From Nocardioides sp. (lineage in GTDB: Bacteria > Actinomycetota > Actinomycetes > Propionibacteriales > Nocardioidaceae), in assembly GCA_031177735.1 (NCBI GenBank), contig JAPSKJ010000051.1, positions 1 through 12,522 on the forward strand: DNA of 12,522 bases, given 5' to 3'. The stretch's first letter is position 1; every line of letters starts with the position of its first letter. Of the stretch, positions 5,918 through 11,929 are shown piece by piece. The translations under genes and the position numbers were made by a program. The notes beneath the pieces were generated by a model that was not told the origin of the DNA, made no database searches, and worked only from the letters and a program-made list of their open reading frames with translations.

Positions 5918-7720
5918 ATGACCCACCACCACGACCACCAGCACCACGACGACCACCACGACGACCACCACGACGACCACAGCCACGAGCACGAGCACGA
6001 GCACACGCACGACCACGGGCACTCCCACTCCCACGAGGTGGACGAGCTGACCCGGGTCGCTGCCGACGCCGCCATCCCCGACTCCGACCTCGGCCCGGCC
6101 GAGCTGAGCCGCCGCGGGCTGCTCCGCGCGGCCGGCGTGACCGGCGCCCTCACCGCGGGCATCGCCGGCATGACCGGCGTCAGCCCCGCCGTCGCCTCCG
6201 GCGAACGCGGCCGGCACGGACACGGCCACCAGCCCTCCGGCGGCGCCGTCCGGCACTGGCTGGCCGGCGACCACCACATCCACACCCAGTACAGCTCCGA
6301 TGCGATGTACACCGTGCTGGACCAGGCCCAGCACGCGGCGGCGTACGGGTTGGACTGGCTCGTCATCACCGACCACGGCGGGGCAACCCATGCCCGGCTC
6401 GGCGTCGACCTGGTCAACCCCGACATCGTCGCGGCCCGCGCCGAGCTGCCGGAGACGATGATCTTCCAGGGGCTGGAGTGGAACATCCCGGCCGCCGAGC
6501 ACGGCACCGTCTTCGTCGCGCCGGGCCGCAACGAGGTCGCGGTCCTCAAGCAGTTCGAGAACGACTACGACGGCTCGGTCAAGGGCGCCTCGGGCAACAG
6601 CCCGGCGAACGAGGCCCTCGCCGTCGCCGGCATCCAGTGGCTGGGCAGCCAGGTCGACCGCCGGCGCGTGGACGACGCCCTGTTCCTGGCCAACCACCCC
6701 GCCCGCAACGGCATCGACAGCCCGCACGAGGTGCGCAACTGGCGCGACGCCGACTCCCGGGTCGCCATCGGCTGGGAGGGCGCCCCCGGCCACCAGGCCG
6801 CCGGCCTGCCCGCGGGCTACGGCCCCGGGTCCGCCCGCGGCTACTACGGCAACGCCCCCGGCCCCAACTCCTTCCCCGGCTACCCGGCCGAGAGCTACCG
6901 CAGCTGGGGCGGGTTCGACTGGTTCACCGCGACCGTGGGCGGCCTGTGGGACTCCCTGCTGGCCGAGGGCAAGCCGTGGTCGATCACCGCCAACTCCGAC
7001 TCCCACGTCAACTGGGGCACCACGTCGCGGCGGCCCGACGGCTCCGGCTCCGCCCAGTTCAACGCCGATGGCAAGTACCAGGACCCGGTGTACGCCGGCG
7101 GCGTCAACCTCACCGCGGGTGACTTCTGGCCCGGCTACTACAGCCGCACCCACGTCGGCGCGACCGACCGCAGCTACCGCGCCGTCATGCAGGGCATGCG
7201 TGCCGGGCGGATCTGGGTCGACCACGGCGGTCTGGTCAAGTCGCTCGACGTCCGCGTGGTCGCCTCCGGCCGTGGCCGCGGCGCGCAGGAGACGCTGGGC
7301 GGCACGCTGGTCGCCTCGCGCGGCAGCCGCCTCACCCTGCTGGTCACCATCACCGCGCAGGACGTCCCGAACTGGTCGCAGTTCGTCCCGACGCTCAACC
7401 GCGTCGACCTCATCCGCGGCGCGGTCGACCCCTTCCACGCCCAGGACAAGGACACCTTCACCGCGCCCGACACCAAGGTGGTCGAGCAGACCGACACCTC
7501 GGGACGCACCGGCACCTTCCAGCTGCGCTACGACCTCGGCGAGCTGGAGGAGGCGTTCTACGTCCGCCTGCGCGGCACCGACGGCAACCGCCAGCAGCCG
7601 GGCTACTTCGGCGCGGCGGTCGACCCCGCGGGGCCGGCGATCGACGTGGTCGGCGACGCCGACCCGTGGGTGGACCTGTGGTTCTACACCAACCCCATCT
7701 GGGTGGTGCCGAGCCGATGA
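5918..7720 (+). CDS. Tat-exported PHP-domain metal-dependent hydrolase with His-rich N-terminus
   Basis: A 600-residue protein. Residues 1-40 hold 20 histidines plus many Asp/Glu, a strong metal-binding tract. A twin-arginine signal follows: SRRGLLRAAGVTGAL (64-78), a hydrophobic core, and a probable cleavage after AVA (residue 93). A short second patch, RHGHGH (99-104), would remain on the mature protein. The catalytic part looks like a PHP fold with GDHHIH (117-122), TDH (151-153), GLEW (185-188), NHP (259-261) and NSDSH (359-363), a set of metal ligands used in phosphoester hydrolysis. The region after ~400 appears to be beta-rich and is not recognised. The start is ATG 5918; only a weak GAAGG lies upstream. 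The stop overlaps the next start as ATGA. The likely site is outside the membrane. The substrate is unknown; the His tract suggests zinc or similar metal loading or sensing. Confidence 0.85.
   Translation: MTHHHDHQHHDDHHDDHHDDHSHEHEHEHTHDHGHSHSHEVDELTRVAADAAIPDSDLGPAELSRRGLLRAAGVTGALTAGIAGMTGVSPAVASGERGRHGHGHQPSGGAVRHWLAGDHHIHTQYSSDAMYTVLDQAQHAAAYGLDWLVITDHGGATHARLGVDLVNPDIVAARAELPETMIFQGLEWNIPAAEHGTVFVAPGRNEVAVLKQFENDYDGSVKGASGNSPANEALAVAGIQWLGSQVDRRRVDDALFLANHPARNGIDSPHEVRNWRDADSRVAIGWEGAPGHQAAGLPAGYGPGSARGYYGNAPGPNSFPGYPAESYRSWGGFDWFTATVGGLWDSLLAEGKPWSITANSDSHVNWGTTSRRPDGSGSAQFNADGKYQDPVYAGGVNLTAGDFWPGYYSRTHVGATDRSYRAVMQGMRAGRIWVDHGGLVKSLDVRVVASGRGRGAQETLGGTLVASRGSRLTLLVTITAQDVPNWSQFVPTLNRVDLIRGAVDPFHAQDKDTFTAPDTKVVEQTDTSGRTGTFQLRYDLGELEEAFYVRLRGTDGNRQQPGYFGAAVDPAGPAIDVVGDADPWVDLWFYTNPIWVVPSR
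5942..5977 (+). repeat. Three tandem 12-base repeats coding His-His-Asp-Asp
   Basis: CACCACGACGAC occurs three times head to tail, in frame, giving (HHDD)x3, followed by a run of GAGCAC units coding (HE). The perfect nucleotide repeats suggest expansion by slippage, so the length of the metal-binding tract may vary between strains. Confidence 0.85.
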
Positions 7721-8268
7721 GGCTCGCCGTCGACACGACGGCGGGCAGCCTGGCCGACGTCGAGCACCTCGTCCACCAGCTGGACGAGGTGCTCGACGCG
7801 CAGGCCGGTGGCGCGGCCGGTGACACCGCGGACCCCTACGTCGTCAGCACCCACGTCGTGCGCGAGCCGCTGCCCCACTACGTGCTGGTCATCGACTGGC
7901 CCGACGGCCCGCCCGCGTCCGAGGTCGCTGACCGGATCACGGCCGCGCTGCCCGGCACCACGGCGACGACCAGCAGCCCCGCCCTCGACGAGGCGCGCGA
8001 GCGTCGGGCCGGCCGACTGGCCCGCTACCCCGGTCGTCTCCGGGTCGAACGCCCGACCACCCCGGCCGAGGTCGTGTCGCACAGCGTGATCGACGAGGTC
8101 GAGGGGCTCGCCGGCGTACCCGTGGATGCGGAGTCACCGGTCGATCTGACCGGCTTCGCCCGTCCGGTGTGGCGCGAGGGGCGCTGCGTGCTGCTGGTGC
8201 AGCGATCGGTGACCGGCCTGGTGCCGTTCGAGGTCCGCGCGCAGGTCCCCTGCTGCTCGCACCACTGA
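7717..8268 (+). CDS. Unrecognised 183-residue protein ending Cys-Cys-Ser-His-His, coupled to the PHP gene
   Basis: The start ATG shares ATGA with the stop of the PHP gene, so translation is probably coupled; a longer in-frame start at 7666 lies inside the PHP coding region and is not needed. I do not recognise a family. It looks cytoplasmic, with no signal or membrane segment: an N-terminal helix rich in Asp/Glu (SLADVEHLVHQLDEVLDA), a strand-like YVVSTHVVREPLPHYVLVIDWPDGPP (residues 41-66), a basic helix (DEARERRAGRLARY, 91-104), and a C-terminal CVLLVQRS then CCSHH (179-183). The closing Cys-Cys-x-His-His could bind a metal. Coupling to a His-rich PHP enzyme suggests a partner in metal supply or assembly, but that is inference only. 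Confidence 0.75.
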   Translation: MRLAVDTTAGSLADVEHLVHQLDEVLDAQAGGAAGDTADPYVVSTHVVREPLPHYVLVIDWPDGPPASEVADRITAALPGTTATTSSPALDEARERRAGRLARYPGRLRVERPTTPAEVVSHSVIDEVEGLAGVPVDAESPVDLTGFARPVWREGRCVLLVQRSVTGLVPFEVRAQVPCCSHH

Positions 8269-8280
8269 CCGCGGGAGCTG

Positions 8281-8300
8281 CGCCGGCGGGTCAGCCGGCG
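8281..8300. terminator. Stem-loop between convergent genes, possible two-way terminator
   Basis: CGCCGGC (8281-8287) and GCCGGCG (8294-8300) form a perfect seven-base stem with a six-base loop. The loop contains the stop codon of otsB. Only 22 bases separate the two convergent genes, so this is the sole candidate to end both messages. It lacks a U tract. Confidence 0.4.
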
Positions 8301-9124
8301 GCCCGCGCGAGGCTGCGCAGCAGGTCCAGCACGCCGTCGGGACCGGGGACGACGACATCGGAGAGCGGCACCAGCGCTGACTGCTCGTCGGAGGCCGAGC
8401 AGACCAGGAGCGTGGCCAGGCCCTCCTTGGCCCAGGCGGCGACCGACTCGAACGCCTCGACGTCACCGAGGTCGTCCCCGGCGAAGAGGATCCCGCGGGC
8501 CTGGAGCTCGTCGACCAGACGGTCCACGGCCAGCCCCTTGTCCATCCCGGGCGAGCGGACCTCGATCACGTTGCGGCCGGGCTCGACGGTGAGGTCGTGC
8601 TGCTCGGCGGCGCCCCGCAGCACCGGCAGCAGCCGCTCGAAGGCGCCCTCGGGGTCCTCCATGCGACGGGTGTGCACAGCGACCGCCAGGCCCTTGTCCT
8701 CGATGAACGCCTCGGCCGCGTCGGCGCGGCGCAGCAGCCGGGGGAGGTCGCGCTCGAAGGTCGCCAGCCCGTGCGGCGGCCGCGGACCGACGATGCGGCG
8801 GTTGCTCGAGGACCACCGCTCGTTGCCGTACTGGCCGAAGACGTGCAGCTCGGTGCCGACCTTCGCGACCTGGTCGGCCACGTCCTCGAGCCCACCGAGG
8901 TCGAGGACCTGCCGTGCGGGCCGTCCGGTGACCACGGCGATCCCGAGCACGTGCGGAGCCAGCTCGACCAGCACCTCACCGGCGTCGGGGTGGATGTGGG
9001 CGCGGGTCGGGTCGTCGACGATCGGTGAGAGCGTGCCGTCGAAGTCGCATGCGACCACGGTGCCGGACAGCGCCGCCAGCAGGTCGGCGTACTTCCGCTC
9101 CCCCTCGGGCGAGGTGAACTGCAT
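8291..9124 (-). CDS. otsB: Trehalose-6-phosphate phosphatase
   Basis: A 277-residue HAD-superfamily phosphatase that removes phosphate from trehalose 6-phosphate in the cytoplasm, the last step of OtsA-OtsB trehalose synthesis. The HAD motifs are all present: DFDGTL (27-32; Asp27 nucleophile, Asp29 acid/base), VTGR (65-68), DKGLAV with Lys196, and GDDLGD (216-221) for Mg2+. The GQYGNE segment (97-102) and EVRSPGMDKG are typical of OtsB and not of other HAD enzymes. ATG 9124 follows GAAGGTGGAGG, a usable Shine-Dalgarno. No trehalose-6-phosphate synthase is in the window, so otsA must be elsewhere. The 113-base gap upstream holds no other gene. Trehalose serves as osmoprotectant and, in mycolate-bearing relatives, as a lipid carrier. 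Confidence 0.95.
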   Translation of the reverse strand: MQFTSPEGERKYADLLAALSGTVVACDFDGTLSPIVDDPTRAHIHPDAGEVLVELAPHVLGIAVVTGRPARQVLDLGGLEDVADQVAKVGTELHVFGQYGNERWSSSNRRIVGPRPPHGLATFERDLPRLLRRADAAEAFIEDKGLAVAVHTRRMEDPEGAFERLLPVLRGAAEQHDLTVEPGRNVIEVRSPGMDKGLAVDRLVDELQARGILFAGDDLGDVEAFESVAAWAKEGLATLLVCSASDEQSALVPLSDVVVPGPDGVLDLLRSLARAAG

Positions 9125-9237
9125 GCCTCCACCTTCGCACGTCGGTGTCAGGGGCTGCGGAACGGGAGGTTGAATCCTGGCGGTCCCGGAACTCAGCGGG
9201 CGGATCCGAGCGCGGCAGTCCGGCGCCCAGGCCCGGA

Positions 9238-9738
9238 TCAGCCGAGCGGGCCGGTGAGGATGATCGTGAGCCGGTCCATCTTCATCGGGTCGACGGCCGG
9301 CGCGGTGCGCTTGATGCCGAGGTCGAGCGCGAGCTGCTTGCCCTCCGCCTCGAGCCGCTTGGGGTAGTAGACCGTGCTCTCCGGCACGTTGCCGTACCAG
9401 TTGTCGGCGCCCACCACGTTCCAGCCGGCCTTCGAGGCCTTCTCCCCCACGGTGGCCGCGAGGCCGGTGACGCCGGAGTTGTTGAACACCACGACGTAGG
9501 TCTTGCCGCGCTTGATGGCCGGGGGTTGCTTGGCCGGCTCGGCGGCCGCGGTGGGGGTCGGCTCGGCGGTGGCGCTCGCCGTGGTCTCGGGGGCCGCGAC
9601 GGGGGTGATCTCGCGCTCGGTCGGCTCACCGCCGCGGGTGACCACGAAGGCGATCGCCGCCATGGCCACGGCCACGACGCTGAGCATCACGACCGGCGAG
9701 GGGAGCACCACGCCGCGGGAGTCGCGCGAGCGCGTCAT
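9238..9738 (-). CDS. Membrane-anchored LytR_C-domain protein, VirR-like
   Basis: A 166-residue protein with a short basic N-terminus (MTRSRDSRG), one membrane segment at about 12-34, a Pro/Ala/Thr/Glu-rich linker to about residue 75, and a LytR C-terminal domain (YVVVFNNSGVTGLAATVGEK ... MDRLTIILTG). It lacks the LCP catalytic domain of LytR-CpsA-Psr ligases. This architecture matches Rv0431 (VirR) of M. tuberculosis, which is linked to envelope integrity and vesicle release. I chose ATG 9738 over the longer frame (from 9945) because it lies two bases after the DUF3263 stop and starts the signal-anchor directly. The order DUF3263 then LytR_C is the same as Rv0430-Rv0431. A cell-envelope role is likely; the ligand is unknown. 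Confidence 0.9.
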   Translation of the reverse strand: MTRSRDSRGVVLPSPVVMLSVVAVAMAAIAFVVTRGGEPTEREITPVAAPETTASATAEPTPTAAAEPAKQPPAIKRGKTYVVVFNNSGVTGLAATVGEKASKAGWNVVGADNWYGNVPESTVYYPKRLEAEGKQLALDLGIKRTAPAVDPMKMDRLTIILTGPLG

Positions 9739-9740
9739 CG

Positions 9741-10031
9741 TCAGACCTCGAAGCCGAGTCGGCGGGCCGAGCGCTGGCGCTGCCGGGCGGCGCGCAGGCG
9801 GCGCAGCCGCCGGACCAGCAGCGGGTCGGCCTCGAGAGCCTCGGGGCGGTCGATCAGGGCGTTGAGCACCTGGTAGTAGCGCGTGGCCGACATGTCGAAC
9901 TTCTCGCGGACCGCGGTCTCCTTCGCGCCGGCGTACTTCCACCACTGGCGCTCGAAGTCGAGGATCTCGCGGTCGCGGTCGCTCAGCGAGCTGGACTGCT
10001 CACCGGCGGTCAGGGCGTTCGCGGCGTCCAT
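9741..10031 (-). CDS. DUF3263 family protein, Rv0430-like, putative DNA-binding
   Basis: A 96-residue protein with the DUF3263 core LSDRDREILDFERQWWKYAG and then KETAVREKFDMSATRYYQVL (37-56), which looks like a helix-turn-helix of sigma-region-4 type. The C-terminus is very basic (VRRLRRLRAARQRQRSARR), also consistent with DNA binding. The start is ATG 10031, preceded by GGGGGA; an in-frame start at 10094 would add 21 residues and begin upstream of the likely promoter. The stop is two bases before the VirR-like gene, so the two are one operon. The family function is unproven; a regulator of its partner or of envelope genes is a guess. Confidence 0.9.
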   Translation of the reverse strand: MDAANALTAGEQSSSLSDRDREILDFERQWWKYAGAKETAVREKFDMSATRYYQVLNALIDRPEALEADPLLVRRLRRLRAARQRQRSARRLGFEV

Positions 10032-10073
10032 CCCGGTGTCCCCCAAAAGGTCTGGTCGAGTGGTTCTGCGGCC

Positions 10074-10079
10074 ACTGTA
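10074..10079 (-). promoter_or_regulatory. -10 box (TACAGT) for the DUF3263 / VirR-like operon
   Basis: TACAGT fits TANNNT and would give a leader of about 36 bases carrying the GGGGGA Shine-Dalgarno of the DUF3263 gene. The -35 region would fall on the AATGACACGGGTGTGATT inverted repeat just upstream. Confidence 0.45.
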
Positions 10080-10086
10080 GACGACG

Positions 10087-10104
10087 AATGACACGGGTGT
10101 GATT
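10087..10104. promoter_or_regulatory. Inverted repeat AAT-N-ACAC-NN-GTGT-N-ATT, candidate operator
   Basis: AATGACACGGGTGTGATT is an imperfect 18-base palindrome. It lies between the divergent DUF3263 and oxidoreductase genes, where it would cover the -35 region of the first and lie near that of the second. Its size suits a dimeric regulator. The protein that binds it is unknown. Confidence 0.4.
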
Positions 10105-10127
10105 CAGACTCCCCGGCGTGGCACGAC

Positions 10128-10133
10128 TAGCCT
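10128..10133 (+). promoter_or_regulatory. -10 box (TAGCCT) for a leaderless oxidoreductase message
   Basis: TAGCCT ends seven bases before GTG 10141, so transcription should start at the GTG. No Shine-Dalgarno is present. TTCAGA at 10103-10108 is a weak -35 candidate with a 19-base spacer. Confidence 0.55.
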
Positions 10134-10140
10134 CGCGCCT

Positions 10141-11205
10141 GTGAGCAGCGACCCCTCGACCACCAGCCCCAACGAGACCGTCGGCTGGGGCATCCTGGCC
10201 ACCGGCAAGATCGCCCGCCAGTTCGCCGCCGACCTCGCCGAGGTGCCCGGCGCCCGGCTCAGCGCGGTCGGCTCGCGCAGCCTCGCCAAGGCCGAGGAGT
10301 TCGCCCGAGAGTACGCCGGCCACGGACCGGTCCGCGCTCACGGGTCCTACCAGGAGCTGGTCGAGGACCCCGACGTCGACGTCGTCTACGTCGCCACTCC
10401 GCACTCCCTCCACCTCGACGACGCGCGCCTGGCGCTCGAGGCGGGCAAGCACGTGCTCTGCGAGAAGCCGCTGACCCTGCGCACCGCCGACGCGGAGGAG
10501 CTGTTCGCGATCGCCCGCGCCAAGGGGCTGTTCGCGATGGAGGCGATGTGGACGGCCTGCCACCCGGTGGTCCGCGCCGTCCAGGACGGTCTGCGCGCCG
10601 GTCGCTTCGGTGCGCCCCGCCACCTCCACGCGGAGCTCGGCTTCGTGGCGCCGGCCGACCCGACCAGCCGCCTGCTCGACCCCGCGCTGGGCGCGGGAGC
10701 GCTGCTCGACATGGGGATCTACCCGCTCACCTTCGCCCACCTGCTGTTCGGAGAGGCCGAGGCGCTCGCGGCGCAGGCCAACCTCCAGGAGACCGAGGGC
10801 GGCAGCTTCGACCTCGACATCGTGATGACCGGGCGCTACCCGGGCGGCACGCTGGCCACGATGGTCGCCTCGCTCACCTCGTGGTCCTCGCGCCGCGCCG
10901 CGATCGCCACCGACACCGGCCGGCTGGAGCTCGACGACTTCCACCACCCCACCCGCGTCGTCTTCACGCCGATGGGGGCGGCGCGCGACTGGAGCGACGA
11001 CCACGCGCCCACCGAGCCGTTCGAGGTCACCGGCGACGAGCCGGTCATCGGCCGGGGCTACGGCAACGAGGCGCTGGAGGTCAACCGGTGCATCCGCGAG
11101 GGGCTGTTGGAGAGCCCGCTGGTGCCGCACGCGCAGACGCTGACCATCATGCGGCAGATGGACAGCATCCGGGCCGCGGTGGGGATCGTCTATCCGGAGG
11201 CTTGA
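10141..11205 (+). CDS. Gfo/Idh/MocA-family NAD(P)-dependent oxidoreductase
   Basis: A 354-residue enzyme of the usual family length. VGWGILATGKIARQF (14-28) is the Rossmann dinucleotide loop, VVYVATPHSLH (81-91) the second strand motif, CEKPLTL (107-113) holds the family EKP signature, and LLDMGIYPL (188-196) the Asp-x-Gly-x-Tyr motif near the catalytic histidine/lysine region. The EAMWT segment (134-138) resembles dihydrodiol-dehydrogenase and glucose-fructose-oxidoreductase-like members. GTG 10141 is preferred over an upstream in-frame GTG at 10099 because of the well-placed TAGCCT box and the short distance to the Rossmann motif. The end overlaps the convergent XRE-cupin gene by 16 bases. 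The substrate is likely a sugar, inositol or aromatic diol and cannot be fixed from sequence. Confidence 0.92.
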   Translation: MSSDPSTTSPNETVGWGILATGKIARQFAADLAEVPGARLSAVGSRSLAKAEEFAREYAGHGPVRAHGSYQELVEDPDVDVVYVATPHSLHLDDARLALEAGKHVLCEKPLTLRTADAEELFAIARAKGLFAMEAMWTACHPVVRAVQDGLRAGRFGAPRHLHAELGFVAPADPTSRLLDPALGAGALLDMGIYPLTFAHLLFGEAEALAAQANLQETEGGSFDLDIVMTGRYPGGTLATMVASLTSWSSRRAAIATDTGRLELDDFHHPTRVVFTPMGAARDWSDDHAPTEPFEVTGDEPVIGRGYGNEALEVNRCIREGLLESPLVPHAQTLTIMRQMDSIRAAVGIVYPEA

Positions 11206-11756
11206 GTCGAGGTGCCGTGCGGGCTGCGGATGACCAGCACCGCGCGGGCCGGGCGCCCTTCGAGCGCCTGGTAGCCGTGCTCGGCGTCCGACACCCAGGT
11301 CACCGACTCCCCCGTCGTCACCGTGCGCAGGTCGTCGAGCCGCCCGGCCCGGGCGCTGCCCTCGGTGAGCAGCAGGTGCTCGACGACTCCGTCGCCGTGA
11401 GCGCCGGAGCGGTGCAGGTGGCCCGGCTCGAGCACCAGGGCGTAGGTCTCCACCAGGGTGCCGTCCTGCTGCCGGCTCGCGTCCAGCAGTCGCGCGGTGA
11501 TGCCCGGTGACCTGACCTCGCTGCCGACACGCTCGGCCAGGAGCGTCGCGAGCGGGGTGGCCAGCGCGCCCGCGAGGGCGTAGAGCGTGCCCAGCGTCGG
11601 GTTGCGCACGCCGTTCTCGATCTCCGAGAGCGAGCCTTTCCCGATGCCGGCCGAGGCGGCCAGCGCCGCCAGCGACAGCCCGCGCTCCTGGCGGAGCGCG
11701 CGCACCCGCGACCCGACGATGGCGGTGAGCGTCTCGGCATCGCCCAGGTCCGACAT
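11190..11756 (-). CDS. XRE-family regulator with C-terminal cupin domain
   Basis: A 188-residue two-domain regulator. Residues 15-71 (VGSRVRALRQERGLSLAALA, then GIGKGSLSEIENGVRNPTLG) form the XRE/Cro helix-turn-helix. Residues 100-178 look like a small cupin beta-barrel (ETYALVLEPGHLHRSGAHGD, EHLLLTEGSARAG, VTWVSDAEHGYQAL) that probably binds a small effector. ATG 11756 starts just before the DNA-binding domain; the frame runs on to 11870, but the added residues look like noise. TACGGT lies six bases upstream, so the message is probably leaderless. It diverges from a BenE-type transporter, a common pairing for such regulators, and is the best candidate to control it. The TAG stop lies inside the end of the oxidoreductase gene on the other strand. 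Confidence 0.92.
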   Translation of the reverse strand: MSDLGDAETLTAIVGSRVRALRQERGLSLAALAASAGIGKGSLSEIENGVRNPTLGTLYALAGALATPLATLLAERVGSEVRSPGITARLLDASRQQDGTLVETYALVLEPGHLHRSGAHGDGVVEHLLLTEGSARAGRLDDLRTVTTGESVTWVSDAEHGYQALEGRPARAVLVIRSPHGTSTQASG

Positions 11757-11870
11757 GGGGTCACCGTAGTGCGGCGCCCCCTGACTCCGCCCCCGCGCGC
11801 ACTCCCCACCTCGGGCGCCCCGGCACCCTTGTGACGACTGCCCCGGGGGACATGGGGTCACGCTCGTCAC
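11754..11870. repeat. Two CATGGGGTCAC direct repeats and a GTGACG/CGTCAC inverted pair, candidate operators
   Basis: An 11-base sequence, CATGGGGTCAC, occurs at 11754-11764 (over the XRE start codon) and again at 11851-11861. GTGACG (11831-11836) and CGTCAC (11865-11870) form an inverted pair around the second copy. GTCAC or GTGAC thus occurs four times in 117 bases between the divergent regulator and transporter, as expected for operators of the regulator. Confidence 0.4.
11763..11768 (-). promoter_or_regulatory. -10 box (TACGGT) for a leaderless XRE-cupin message
   Basis: TACGGT sits six bases before ATG 11756 with no Shine-Dalgarno between them. It abuts a copy of the CATGGGGTCAC repeat, so a bound protein would block this start; self-repression is plausible. 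Confidence 0.5.
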
Positions 11871-11917
11871 GACCCTGCCCAGCCGGTGGGGGCCAGCACA
11901 GTGGGCTATCCATGCCG

Positions 11918-11923
11918 TAGGTT
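11918..11923 (+). promoter_or_regulatory. -10 box (TAGGTT) for a leaderless BenE-type transporter message
   Basis: TAGGTT lies six bases before ATG 11930, and no Shine-Dalgarno is seen. A start at the ATG itself is therefore likely, as for the divergent regulator. Confidence 0.5.
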
Positions 11924-11929
11924 CTGTAT

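Noticed and set aside
5436..5921. Plus-strand open frames in the riboswitch region
   Set aside because: They run antisense to the SAM riboswitch and the start of the ThrC-like gene and encode no recognisable protein.
5921..6036. CRISPR-like or non-coding tandem repeat
   Set aside because: The repeat is a 12-base, in-frame His/Asp codon repeat without spacers; it is a coding low-complexity tract.
5660..7438. Minus-strand open frame of 592 codons opposite the PHP gene
   Set aside because: Long Val runs are the antisense of the His/Asp repeats; the composition is typical of a shadow frame, and it would overlap the riboswitch start.
9739..9945. N-terminal extension of the LytR_C frame
   Set aside because: It reads the DUF3263 gene out of frame; ATG 9738 gives a clean membrane anchor.
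10000..11130. Minus-strand open frame of 376 codons opposite the oxidoreductase
   Set aside because: Antisense shadow in high-GC DNA, no recognisable motif; the plus frame is a complete Gfo/Idh/MocA protein.
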